A stretch of 64,000 nucleotides of DNA from Anodontia alba (GCA_964016985.1 OZ024827.1:113509953-113573952), one strand, 5' to 3'; positions 34,343-46,277 are shown, counted from the stretch's first letter. The notes: generated by a model from the sequence alone, not told the origin. Numbers and translations: made by a program.

Positions 34343-36502
34343 ATGTAAACTGTAGGAGGTTAGCTGGAAACAAAAAGTTTACAGAAATTTTCAAAGGGCA
34401 TAACTCTGCAAACATTTCGTGGACTGTAACCCTGAAACACTATGCACTGCTCCACATCATGGTCTAACTATATACATGTATATAAGTTTCAGTTTGAATG
34501 GATGTAAACTGTAGGAGGAGTTATCGTAGCTGGAAACTAAAAAGTTTACGGATGGACAGACGCCGTACCCAGAAACATAATACGTCCCGTTTTTCAAACA
34601 GGCATATAAAAATCTATAAATGGGCATATAAAAATAGATTTTCAAGATGGCCGCCATATATATTGGCTTGCAAAATTTTATCTAAACCTGTCCATTATTT
34701 CACAAGATATTGATATTGAGCGGATATCATTTTTGCCCATTAATCAAGGCCAGTAACTCAGCTAAAAGTTGATGAAAAATGTCATGTGACAATCCAAAGC
34801 TAGGTATTGTTAACAACAATATGTATGCAAAATATGATCCTAATCCATCAATTCTTTCACAAGATATTGAGCGGAAACAAATTCTGGGCATAAATCAAGG
34901 GCCCCCAACTCTGCTGAAATGAATCTGAGATTTATGTGCAAACAATATGCATATCTTCAGACCCTGACCTAATCATCTGTGAAGTTTCAAAACTATTGGC
35001 CTAAAACTGCAGGAGGAGTTGTGCTCACGAAACACCCACTGACTATAAGGATTTTAGGTAAAAACTGACTACATTAACAAAGCGAAAAAAGTTGAAAAAA
35101 AAAATCTGAGAATTATGAGCAAACAATATGCACATTTACACACCATGGCCAAAACATCTGTGAAGTTTCAAAATGATTGGCCAAAAACTGTAGGAGGAGT
35201 TGCGCTCATGAAACACCCACTGACTATAAGGGTTTGAGGTAAAAACTGACCAAGTTAACAAAGCAGAAAAAGTTGAAAAAAAAAAATCTGAGAATTATGA
35301 GCAAACAATATGCACATCTACACACCATGGCCAAAACATCTTTGAAGTTTCAAAATGATTGGCCATAAACTGTAGGAGAGTTGTGCTCACGAGACACCCA
35401 CTGACTATAAGGGTTTTAGGTAAAAACTGACTAAGTTAACAAAGTGGAAAAAGTTGAAAAAAAAATTCTGAGAATTATGAGCAGACAATATGCACGTCTA
35501 CACACCATGGCCAAAACATCTGTGAAGTTTCAAAATGATTGGCCAAAAACTGTAGGAGGAGTTGCGCTCACAAGTCAATTGTTGACGAACAGACGGGTTG
35601 CGGCACGCCTATATCGCACCTGCGTGCTAACGCAGGCGCGACAAAAAAGTAAATAAAAAACTCTGCCAATACTTGGTGCACTATAACCTCGAAATAATAT
35701 GTGCTGCTCCACATCATTGTGTAACTATTTATGAGGTTTCAGCTTGACTGTATGAGGATTTAGCAGTAACGAAAAATTAATAGAAATTTTCAAAGGAATT
35801 TAACTCTGCTAATATTTGGTGGACTATAACCTTGTTTATATGTGCTGCTCCACATCATGGTCTAACTACAAATTAAGTAACAGCTTGATCGGATGTAAAC
35901 TGTAGAAGGAGTTAGCCGGAAACAAAAAGTTTACAGAAATTTTCAAAGGGGCGTAACTTTGCCAATATTTGGTGCACTATAACCTCGAAACAATATGCAC
36001 TGCTCTACATTATTGTGTTATTACTTATAAAGTTTCAGCTTGATCAGATGTAAACTGTAGGAGGATATAGCCAGAAACAAAAAAATAATAGAAATTTTCA
36101 AAGGGGCATAACTCGATTAATATTTGGTGGACTGTGGCCTTGAAACAATACACACTGCTCCACATCATGGTCTAACTACAAATCAAGTTTCCACTTGAAC
36201 AGATGTAAACTGTAGGCAGATTAGCCAGAAACGAAAAGTTTACAGAAATTTTCAAAGGGGCATAACTCTGCCAATATTTGGTGCACTGTAACCTTGAAAT
36301 CATATGTGCTGCTCCACATCATTGTGTAACTATGTATGAAGTTTCAGCTTGATCGGATGTAAACTGTAGAAGGATTTAGCCAGAAACAAAAAATTAATAG
36401 AAATTTTCAATGGGGTATAACTCTGCTAATATTTGGTGGACTGTAACCTTGAAACAATATGCCCTCTTTTACATCATGGTCTCACTACAAATCAAGTTTA
36501 AG

Positions 36503-36828
36503 CTTGATCAGTTGTTTGTTTGTGTTGAGGTTTTACGGCCCATTTAACACAATGGGGTCATGTCGAGCGCGGTCAGTTTACATAACCACATGTTTACTGG
36601 GCAGGCTTAGTCCTCCAAGTGGTTAACCAGTATTGTGCGCATTCTTTCGCCAGAAACTGACAACTGCCCTTCTTGAATCAGCAGAAGGGAGAGAATGACA
36701 GCAGAAAATATTTCATGATCAATCTCCATGAAAGAATGTTGCTGACCTCTGCAGGGGTCGAACCTGCGACCTCCTGGTCTCCAGTCGGACGCGCATCCAA
36801 CTGCGCCACCGAGGCCGGCCTTGATCAG
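36503..36828 (-). mobile_element. tRNA-derived SINE in array unit 5
   Basis: Body 36512-36819, same 9-bp duplication. It shares CTCCAGTCGG with unit 1 rather than the CTCCCGTCGG of units 2-4. Confidence 0.95.
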
Positions 36829-37130
36829 ATGTAAACTGTAGGAGGTTAGCTGGAAACAAAAAGTTTACAGAAATTTTCAAAGGGCATAACTCTGCAAACA
36901 TTTCGTGGACTGTAACCCTGAAACACTATGCACTGCTCCACATCATGGTCTAACTATATATATAAGTTTCAGTTTGAATGGATGTAAACTGTAGGAGGAG
37001 TTATCGTAGCTGGAAACGAAAAAGTTTACGGATGGATAGACGGACAGACGCCGTACCCAGAAACATAATACGTCCCGTTTTTCAAAAGGGCATATAAAAA
37101 TCTATAAACAGGCATATAAAAATAGATTTT

Positions 37131-38900
37131 GGATTTCTGATCAGAATGATTTTAGCTATTTTTTCCGATGGACCGAGACAGTCACGATTTTCATGCTTTG
37201 TTTCAATATGTTTTATACATGGGTACAAAATTGCACATGTATCGAGTCATTTTTTAATAAGATACTGAATGTCAAACATGGCTAGTGATGCAAAGGCATG
37301 CTTTTCATCTAAAGTTGAGTACCATGCTGTAATTCGGTACTTGTATTTAAAAGGTAAAACAGGCAAGAATATACACGGCGAGTTAGCCACCCATACAAAA
37401 ATTTTAGGCCTTTAGATCATATAAATGGAACACATCACAATCATGTTCTGAGTATAATTAAAATATGATTAAATTTCACATGCAAATGAGGCTCTGGCTC
37501 ACTAATTAATATTCATGAGACAACAAGATACAGGGAAAAAGTTCTTTTAGTTTGTAAGTAAGACATATAGTAAGCATATCAAGATCATATTAAGATTACT
37601 TCTAAATCATATTAAGACCACTCCACTAAATCATATCAAGATCAGTACAATTCTAAATCAGATTACAGTCACTCCCCAAATCATATTAAAATCACTTGAA
37701 ATCATATCATAATCACAAAACCAAATTATATCAAGATCACTACTAATTTCTAAATATAGCTCTGCAGGGACAGGGTCACACCTGACAGGGCCAATGTCAA
37801 GGACAACGGTCAAAAATATATTAATAATGGTTGATTTTGGAGTCACATGGAACTAATGTCCCAGGCACCCCATTCCTCTATCAAATAGTCTTCGAGATAA
37901 GGATAAATCACAGGACCTAAATAAAGTAGGCTACATTTTCGCAAATTAAGAGGATTTAAATATAAACCTGGGTCAATAAATGATTTTCTCGAGTGAAGTT
38001 TTTACTCATTACTCCCCATTGATTACAGATGAACAGATACAATACTGCAAGAAACTTCTTTTGTTCTCATTTTTTCAGATGAGTGGGGAATTATAAACAG
38101 TTATACTAGCAGTTATAATAAATGATTTTAAACATGCATTTAAATCCCTATAACCTAATTAAATAAGTCTAAATAAACTCTCATTAAAAAAAACTTTATC
38201 AAAATTATTATACTTACTGTATCTAAAGGGTATGAATTTAATCCAAAAGCATCACAAAGAAATGAAAAATGTTACAAGCATGTGTTGGACCCCCAGACTG
38301 GTAGCCTTCGATAATCATCGGCGATTTCCGGATGTCGTTCCGGATGAGATGACAAATCAACTCATAGGTGTGACCACATGAATCCTGCTGAGCTGACCAC
38401 TTTGATGCGGCCATTCGGTTTGCAGCTCCCAGGCGGTTAACATCAACAGAGAAAGTTCTCTCTCTCCGGGTGCAGGTAAGCCAATGCACAACACATGCTT
38501 CCAATTTTCCCTCCAAGTTTGAATTTACAGGAAATGAGTCAGCAAAACTGAGCATGTGCAGTGATGTCTTTCCGGTTTCACTGGATCATAAATCATTTGA
38601 TCAATGAATAAAGTGGGTTTAGATTCGCAAATACTAGATTACAATGAAATCATTCTGTCAGTGAATGAAGTGAATTTAGATTACATAGAAATCACTTGGC
38701 TACAACAGAATCATACTGCAGTCATAGTTTCCCAAGCCAATAAAGTTATAGATACAAAAGATCACACTTGAATTATTCATTCAGATTATAACAAAATCAC
38801 TGCTTTCCCCAAGTCAGTGATTTTGATATAATCCATTTATCAGATTACTCCTGAATCATACTTACAGATCACAAATCTATGATTCAAAAGTAATTTTGAT
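37131..38900. other. Low-copy AT-rich stretch with a degenerate AAATCATATCAAGATCACT motif
   Basis: A family F remnant (37131-37170) gives way to sequence not repeated elsewhere in the window. At 37565-37750 a ~20-bp motif related to AAATCATATCAAGATCACT recurs about eight to nine times. Related and partly inverted forms (GTGATTTTGATATAATC, TTTTGATATGATTGTGAC) lie at 38580-38925. A 105-residue minus-strand ORF (38238-38555) is not low-complexity but shows no family I recognise; it could be an exon or chance. No gene is called. Confidence 0.4.
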
Positions 38901-38936
38901 ATGATTGTGACATGATTTGAAGAATAAAACTTTTGT

Positions 38937-39216
38937 ATGGGCAATGTTTATGGGTTTTCTGCACCATCTTATGCTCAGGTTAAATTCTGGTTAGGGGAAT
39001 TCAAACGCGGTAGAACGTCTTTAGAAGATGAAGCCAGTTCTGGACGCCCACAGGATGCCACCGACGAAGAAATGTGTAAGAAAGTTCGGGATCTGGTATA
39101 CTCTCTTTACATGACAGGTGGTATACTCTTAGACGAATTCAGGTGGAAGAAATAGTGCAGGCATTAGGCATTTCACATGGTAGCGTTTCAACAATCTTAC
39201 ATGATCATTTAGCTAT
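38937..39216 (+). pseudogene. Mariner-type transposase N-terminal fragment
   Basis: The translation from 38937 (SAPSYAQVKFWLGEFKRGR, then SLEDEASSGRP and ATDEEMCKKVRDLV) matches the N-terminal helix-turn-helix region of mariner/SETMAR-type transposases. After a ~24-bp internal duplication (GGTATACTCT repeated at about 39096 and 39120), a second frame continues with EEIVQALGISHGSVSTIL, the second helix-turn-helix. It stops where the LTR retrotransposon begins at 39217. The catalytic DDD region is absent. Confidence 0.8.
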
Positions 39217-39806
39217 TGTTATATAACAGGGTATTCAATTATTTTAAACATCATGTTTACTATGTTTCCATAAATAGCTTTATTTACTATGTTTCCAAAA
39301 ATAACTTTCTAGAATAACATGTTTACAATAACATGATGTTTACGTCCTTGATTCTGGACTGAGTTATTTTTGGCATGTCATGGAAGATTTAGAAGTTTCT
39401 TGATTGGAACTGGAAAGTAAGAGATGCTTGTAGTAAATTCTTTTTCTAGAACCTTCTTTGATATTATATAAGGAGAACAGATTTTCTTCTGGGCATCTTT
39501 GTATACTTTCACTGGAAATTATTCTATACTGGATTACTTTAATATTTTATTTATTCTGGACTTAAATTCTGAATTCAGGAACTTAAAATTGTGGGATCAG
39601 AAACTATTATTCAAAGGATTTGTTTTATACATTCTGTGGATTATTTTTGAGGGACTGTGACATAAACTTGAAAGGTACTGTTTACTTACATTCTTTTGTT
39701 TTAAAACTTGTCTAATTTTTTTTTTTGTGAATGAATATTGTTTATAATTTAAAGCTTGTTGCTGGTTTCACTTTCATTTCTTTCTCGTTACGCCTGGCTC
39801 GTAACA
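39217..39806 (+). repeat. 5' LTR of element 1
   Basis: 590 bp, from TGTTATATAACAGG to CTCGTAACA (TGTT..AACA ends). A TATA-like TATATAAGG lies at 39465-39473. It differs from the LTR at 57818 by roughly 15-20 hand-counted changes and small indels. Confidence 0.92.
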
Positions 39807-39811
39807 GCAAT

Positions 39812-39829
39812 TGGGGGCTCGTCCGGGAT
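39812..39829 (+). promoter_or_regulatory. Primer binding site, tRNA-Pro type
   Basis: TGGGGGCTCGTCCGGGAT lies five bases after the LTR. This 18-mer is the complement of the tRNA-Pro 3' end and is the same PBS known from murine leukaemia virus. An identical copy is at 58410-58427. Confidence 0.9.
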
Positions 39830-40105
39830 CAAACATTTTTTTTAGCTAAAACAAGTTTGAGCTTTTTAAAGAAAACAAATATTGACTTAAAAAAAAAAAA
39901 AATATTTGTTTGCTATAAAACAAGTACTGACAATTTCAGTATTTATAAAAATCTTTATTTGATAAAAAACAAGTATTGACTTTCAAAAAAAAATATAATA
40001 ATAAAAAAAAAAAAAAAAAAAAAAAGCAAGTACGGAATTTTGAAAAATATCAGTAAATAAACTCTGATTGATAAATTTACTTGATAAAACCAGCAAAAAG
40101 CAATC

Positions 40106-41577
40106 ATGTCATTTGACCTTCAAGCTTTCATAGCTGCGCCTTCGCAGGAGCTGTTAAATTTGGCCAAAAAGTCAGATTTGTTGGATATTGCTGCTCACTA
40201 TGAATTGACTAGCATCAACAAGTCATGTTAAAACAGGATATAAAAAATATTCTTGTTCAATTTTTGGTTGATAAGGACCTACTTGATTCTTCTGCTTTGT
40301 CTCTTGTTCTCGTAACTCAGACAGGTTTGCAAATGCGAGAGCTTGAGATTCAGAAGCAAATTGAGTTAGAAAAAATAAGATTAGAGCAAGAAAAACTTAG
40401 AATTGAACAAGAAAGACAAATGCAGAAAGAAAGAATGGATATGGAAGAGAGGGAGAAAGAAAAGGAAAGACAAATGCAGAAAGAAAGAATGGAAATGGAA
40501 GAGAGAGAAAGAAAAAGAAAGACAAATGCAGATAGAAAGGGTAAAATTAAAATTTGATACAGAATTAAGAATGAAAGAATTAGAAATGAAAAACATGATG
40601 GTAAAATGGCAACCTTTAGACTCTGGCGTTCATTTTGACATTACCAAACATCAGATTAGTTCCCCCTTTTCAAGAAAAAGAGGTTGACAAATATTTTCTT
40701 CATTTTGAAAAAGTAGCGGAAAATTTAAAATGGCCAAAGGTGCATTGGACCTTGCTTTTGCAAAGTGTTATAATTGGGAAGGCTCGAGAAATTTATACTC
40801 AGCTGACTGTTGACAAGAGCTCCAGTTATGATACTGTAAAGAATTAATTCTTAAGGCTTATGAGTTGGTCCCTGAGGCTTACAGACAAAAATTTAGGAAC
40901 TGTAAGAAAGAAAATGAGCAGACCCATGTAGAATTTGCTAGAACTAAAGAACAGTTATTTGACAGGTGGTGCTCTTCGAAAAAAACTGGCTCTGATCATG
41001 AAAAACTTAGGCAGCTAATGCTTGTAGAAGAGTTCAAAAGGTGCATAAATTCAGACATTAAGTCCTTTTTAGATGAGAAACAAGTTGAAACTTTGGAAGC
41101 TGCAGCTAGACTTGCAGACGATTATGCTTTAACGCATAAGGTTTCCTTTATTAAGTCAAATCCCTCTAGAAGACCATTTTTCCCACAGTCAGGATCCAAA
41201 CATAGTCCCAGTAATCCATCTGGCAATTATAGCCAAACATTTACTCCTAAACCCAAATCTTCTGGTGAAAACAACGATCAAAATCCCTTATCTCAACCAA
41301 TTTGCAATTATTGCAAAAAGACAGGTCATATTATTTCTGAGTGCTTACATTTGAAAAGAAAGAAAGAAAAACAAGAGGGCTTAAACCTACTGGCCTTACC
41401 TCTTTACGGTCAAACCCACAGTCATGTGTTAAGGAGGAAGATCCTATCCAGACCGAAAGGCCTGAGACTGACTCTGTTATGGAGATTTATGAACCATTCT
41501 TATCAGATGGTTTTGTGTCATCGAATAGTGACTATGCCCAGTCTACCCCAATTAAAATCTTACGAGATACCTGAGCT
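40106..41577 (+). pseudogene. gag: gag of element 1 (frameshifted)
   Basis: The ATG at 40106 starts MSFDLQAFIAAPSQELLNLA. One base is missing near 40227 compared with copy 2, and the frame shifts. A glutamate/arginine/lysine-rich coiled coil follows (40340-40550) and changes frame again near 40510. The capsid-like region with VDKYFLHFEKVAENLKWPKV is in yet another frame from about 40640. A further base is missing near 40843. The last frame runs through DDYALTHKV to a CCHC knuckle, CNYCKKTGHIISEC. The changes at ~40510 and ~40645 are shared with copy 2. The others are private. Confidence 0.85.
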
Positions 41578-42300
41578 TCTCAATCCCTTATTTTAGCAGA
41601 TACTCTGCCTTTTTCTGAGTAGACTTCTTCTGGGACAAGTGTCCTTATTCAGGGTGTAGAGTGTGGATTTGTTAATGTTCCTCTTCATAACATTTATCCT
41701 CAGACTTGGTAACTGGTTTTGTGGCTGTTGGTATTCGACCTTCTTTACCTTTTAAAGGTGTTCACTTACTATTTGGCAATGACTTAGCAGGAGATAAGGT
41801 TGTGGTAAATCCACTTTTGACTAACATACCTTGTATTGATCAGCCACCTGATCCCACTGAACAGGAAATCCCTGATCTTTATCCATCATGTGCCGTTATA
41901 AGGGCCATGGCAAAGAAAGCAAAACAGAATGATGGGGACATTGATTTAACTGATACCTTTTTGGGTCAGTCTTTTAAACACGTGATTATAAATTCTCTTT
42001 CACCCAGCCTGTCTGGCAAGCAGACAGACTTAAGTAACAAGTCAGAGTCCAGACATTACTCTTCAATATTAAATGACTTGGTGTCAAGGTCACAACTTTG
42101 AAAGGAACAGCATAATGATCCTGAAATTTTGCCTTTACTTGAAAGGGCTTTTGATGAGAAAGAAATAGATCCAGTTCCAGTCTGTTTCTATGTCGAAAAT
42201 GGCATTTTAATGAGAAAATGGCGTCCTCCTGATGTCTCAGCAGAAGACGAGTGGACTGTTAACCACCAAATAGTGGTTCCGAGGGTTTATCGCCTGAAAT
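41560..42300 (+). pseudogene. pol: Protease and linker region of element 1 pol
   Basis: The aspartic protease motif is visible as D-T-stop-A-S: the glycine codon of the expected DTG triad is TGA (41572-41574). Downstream sequence (SVLIQGVECGFVNVPLHNIY in split frames, GNDLAGDKVVVNPLLTNIP) is typical of gypsy protease C-terminal regions. A stop at 42099-42101 and a frameshift near 42297 separate it from integrase. Confidence 0.75.
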
Positions 42301-42301
42301 T

Positions 42302-43333
42302 TTGAACTTTGCCCATGACACTCCCATGTCAGGTCATTTAGGTATAAATAAGACCTATCACAAAATTCTTAACCATTTTTACTGGCCAGGGTTAAAATCT
42401 GACGTTTCTCAGTTTTGTAAATCTTGCCATGCTTGTCAGATGGTAGGAAAACCCAACCAGACAATACCAAAAGCTCATTTACAGCCCATTCCTGCTTTTG
42501 ATGAACCTTTTAGCAGAATAATTATTGACTGTCTTGGTCCCTTGCCCAAAACCAAGTCAGGCCATGAATATCTTCTCACGATAATGTGTGCTTCTACACG
42601 TTTCCCAGAAGCCATTCCACTTAGGAATATTAAAACTAAGAACATTGTTAGGGCTCTGGTAAAGTTTTTCACGCTTTTAGGCCTTCCAAAGTCTGTTCAG
42701 TCGGATCAGGGCTCAAATTTCATGTCAGGAATTTTTCAGCAGGTCATGCATGAGTTGGGCATTACTCAATATAAGTCATCGCCTTACCATCCTGAAAGTC
42801 AAGGTGCCCTGGAAAGATTTCATCAGACACTGAAAAATATGATCAGACCATACTGCTTTGACACTGAAAAAGATTGGGATGAAGGCATTCATTTGTTGTT
42901 GTTTGCTGTTAGAGAATTTGTTCAGGAATCTCTTGGTTTCAGTCCATTTGAGCTGGTATTTGGCCACACTGTGCGTGGACCCTTGAAACTTTTGGAAGAA
43001 AAATTTCTCTCAGTTGATGACAGTTCTTTGAACTTAATTCAGTATGTGTCAGATTTTAAAGACAGACTGTTTAAAGCTTGTGAGGCTGCTCGGACCAATC
43101 TTAAGTCAGCACAAAGGAAAATGTAAGGTTGGTATGATGAAAATGCAAAAGAAAGAAAATTCATGCCTGGAGACGGTGTACTTGCTCTTTTGCCTGTTCC
43201 AGGCAAACCATTGCAAGCCAGATATTACGGCCCTTACACTGTAGATAAACAGATTAGTGATGTAAATTACATTGTTAACACTCCTGGGAGACGCAAACAA
43301 AAACAATTATGTCATGTTAACATGCTTAAACAA
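42302..43333 (+). pseudogene. pol: Integrase of element 1 (in-frame stop)
   Basis: HHCC zinc-binding residues H5, H12, C42 and C45 (numbered from 42302) precede a DDE core: D76 in IIIDCLGP, D135 in SDQGSNF and E171 in GALERFHQ. The D135-E171 spacing is 35 residues, as expected. An in-frame TAA at 43124-43126 interrupts the frame. The remainder (about 43127-43333) includes YYGPYTV, a GPY/F-type motif, and HVNMLK. The first half of the element ends here, at the target-site duplication of the MULE-like insertion. Confidence 0.88.
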
Positions 43334-44193
43334 GATTGGGTATAATCTGCAGACCAAACCATGCAGACCAGTGGACCATTGACCGGTCTGCAGTGGACCA
43401 AAGGGGACATTTTGCAGACCAAGTACCTTGCAGACCAGACTTTGTGCAGACTATATAGTAAATAATTTTGTTAAAACTTCTTTATTTATATGACATGCCT
43501 GAATTGAAAATGCTATTTTTATTTATTTTGTTTTATTGCTTTCTCCTATCACTTAGGAAAATAGAAGAGCAGAATAACTAAATTTTCCTCTGTTCTTAAG
43601 ATAGTATGAAAATAAATATAATTTTCTCTTCCTGTTCATTTCAGTCTTTGGAAGAATCTTAAAGCAAATAATAATGGGCATGGCTTAGAACAAACAATGG
43701 AATAGAAAAGCCAAAAAAAAAAAAAAAAGTTGAGAGAACAATGAAATAATAAATAATACATGGATAATCAGAGATTCAGTGTCAACTATTCCTAAATATC
43801 ATTATGTTATTAGCTTTCAGGGAAACACTAAGGTATGGAAACAAAATCAGTATCTGACATCAAGTTAATATTTAATGAAAAACGTAAGACGACATAAAAA
43901 AATAATTCAATCGTCAGGGTGGATGATGCAATTGTTTGGTATCGTGTATTTGTAAATGTACTGTAGCTTACATAAAACATACTAAACACATAATGATATA
44001 TTAGCACATATTTACATGAAAACAAAATTATAATTTAAATGTAGAAATTAAACAACATAAATATGCACTCCCTCTGGTCATTTGAATTTATATTGACTAA
44101 TTTTTTCCAGATGAGTCATAATTAATATATGCATGAAAACAAAATTTAAAACATAATAATCTGTTACTATAATAACAGATAGGCTTTTGCAAT

Positions 44194-44250
44194 CAGTGTA
44201 GACCCAGATCAGATGCCTCAGAATGCAATGTCTGATCAGGGTCTACACTG
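44194..44250. repeat. Imperfect palindrome, CAGTGTAGACCC hairpin
   Basis: CAGTGTAGACCCAGATCAGA pairs with TCTGATCAGGGTCTACACTG across a 17-base loop, with one bulge per arm. It lies inside the MULE-like element. Confidence 0.85.
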
Positions 44251-44600
44251 TTTGCCATACATACCTGTTGGACCATACTTTTACAACGAAGTTATGTATA
44301 TATTTTAATTTCTTTTTTTTCTTTTTTTTGTTTCTGTAAGTTGTTTATATGTCACAGTTAAAACTTTTTTTTTTTCTATCTTTCAATTTTTGTTAGTTTC
44401 TGTGAATTTATTTATTTAATTAATTTATTTGTCTTAATTATGTAATTTTGATTTTTGCCCTGAATCTTGCCTGTGACAGTATTTATGTCTAGTTGCATTT
44501 TACTTGTCTGATAATAAAAATAATGTTTGTATTGTTTATTATATTTCACAAATATTTTAACATATTTTTGTTACTTTTTTTAAATCCTTGTTATTTACAG

Positions 44601-44636
<36 letters not shown>
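44601..44636. repeat. (TTA)n microsatellite
   Basis: About 11 uninterrupted TTA triplets, inside the MULE-like element. Confidence 0.95.
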
Positions 44637-44889
44637 GTGAACTTTACAAAACTGAATAAAAATTTTTTTTTTAAATTCTTGATTTGAAATACTACTTAGG
44701 CTTTGCTCTTGTTATAACCAAAGGAGGGCAAAGCTTTTCAGCTACGCGATTTCATTGGTCAATAGTTTTAGGATATTCTGATATCCAAGAGGAATGACAG
44801 GTATTATCAGATGATTGACAGGTCTTATCAGGTGACTGACAGGTCATAGCAGATACAGTTCACATGACAAAACCACTACAAATATTAAT

Positions 44890-45738
44890 AAGTGTTTTTT
44901 GTTGTTATTGTTTTTTTGTATTTTTTTGGTTTTTTTTTCTAACACACCAAATAGTATTAATGAAATGCTTGTCATAAAAATAGTTCATTTACTTATGTAA
45001 ATAGAACGAAGACTGAAACAGAGCATGGGGAAAACTCGGACCCATCAATGGGTCCGAGGGGAAAATGACACAAAAAAATCTGATTATTGGTCATTAATGA
45101 AATGCTTCTCATAAAAAGTAATTCATTTATTTATAAAATGTAAATATAATGAAAACTAATACAGAACATGGGGAAAATGACACAAAATTAGTTTTGCAAA
45201 ATAACAAAAAAAAAAAAAATCTGATTATTTGGTATTAATGAAATGCTTGTCATACAAATAATTTATCTATGTAAATAATATAAAAGCTTAATCAGAGCAT
45301 GAAAAAAAAAAAAAAAAAAAAAAAAAGACACAAAATTGATGTTGCAAATTAACAGGAAAAAATATGATTATTTGGTATTAATATAATACTTATCATAAAA
45401 ATAATTCCTTGCTGTAAATATAATGAAAACTGATACAGGGCATTGGAAAATGACACAAAATCATTTTTGCTTATTAACAGAGGAAAATTCTGATTTTTTT
45501 TTTTATTTATAAAATGCATCTCAAAATATAATTCATCTATTTATGAAAATATAATGATAATTGATAAAGAGCATGGGAAAAAATAACACAAAATTATTCA
45601 CTTTATAGTCTGCACAAAGTCTAGTCTGCAAGGTACTTGGTCTGCAAAAATTAATTTTGCAAATTAACAGGAAAAACTCTGATTATTTGGTATCAATGTA
45701 ATGCTTGCCATAAAAATAATTCCTTTCTGTAAATATAA
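44890..45738 (+). repeat. AT-rich ~140-bp tandem units in the MULE-like element
   Basis: Units carry TGATTATTTGGTATTAATGA, AATGCTTGTCATAAAAATAA, TTCATTTATGTAAATATAAT, GAAAACTGATACAGAGCATG and GGGAAAATGACACAAAA. About six units are visible. The array is interrupted by the family D insertion and resumes at 55826-55990. A poly(A) run lies at 45302-45326. Confidence 0.8.
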
Positions 45739-46277
45739 TAACAAGAGGACCATAATGGACGCTCACCTGAGCAACATAGCACTTTGAGAGCCTGATCTAG
45801 AACTGATCAAGGCAAACATTCTGATCAAAGTTCAAAATGATTATAACAAAGTTTTCTGCTGATTTGGCCCACTGACCTAGTTTTTTATACCAAGTGACCC
45901 AGTTTCGAACTTGACCCAGAACTCATCAAGACAAACATTTTGTGCAAGATTCATGATGATTGCTTGAAAAATGTGACTGCTAGAGTGATAAGATTTTACG
46001 CTGATTTGGCCAGGTGACCTAGTTTTTGACCCCAGGTGTTCCAGTTTCAAACTTGACCTAGAAATCATCAAGACAAACATTTTGAGCCAGATTCATGATG
46101 ATTGTTTCAAAAATGTGACTGCTAGAGTGTTAACAAGGTTTTCTGCTGATTTGGCCCGGTGACCTAGTTTTTGACCCCAAGTGACCCAGTTTCAAACATA
46201 TCCTAGAACTCATCAAGACAAACATTTTGAGAAAGATTCATGATAATTGCTTCAAAAATGTGATCACTAGAGTGTTA

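Larger units (their letters stand above)
24721..37130 (+). repeat. Five-copy tandem array of a ~2.48-kb compound unit
   Basis: The marker TATTGGCTTGCAAA recurs at 24721, 27203, 29692, 32176 and 34661, so units are 2482, 2489, 2484 and 2485 bp. The last is about 2469 bp and breaks off at AAATAGATTTT near 37130. Each unit contains, in order, the family C core and 3' hairpin, the family B core carrying a SINE, the B 3' hairpin with a second copy of its end (GGGCATATAAAAA), and a family F snippet (GATTTTCAAGATGGCCGCCA). Units 2-4 share private changes not seen in units 1 and 5. Examples are CACACCTGCG..AACACAGG in the C hairpin and CTCCCGTCGG in the SINE. ORFs of 60-101 residues recur once per unit and have no domain; they are repeat read-through. 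Confidence 0.95.

Noticed and set aside
26467..34415. ORFs repeated every ~2.48 kb (MGYNSANIWWTVTL, MEKVEKKILRIMSKQ, MAAILKIYFYMPVYR)
   Set aside because: They repeat because the array unit repeats; they run across element joins and SINE borders and have no domain.
24721..37130. CRISPR-like array
   Set aside because: Units are 2.48 kb with no short-repeat/spacer pattern, and the context is eukaryotic.
37658..37846. Minus-strand ORF with repeated SDLDIIW/SDFNMIW
   Set aside because: It reflects the AAATCATATC motif field, not a protein.
40381..40596. Minus-strand ORF rich in SFLFF/HLSF
   Set aside because: It is the antisense shadow of the gag coiled coil; the same shadow occurs at 59036-59251.
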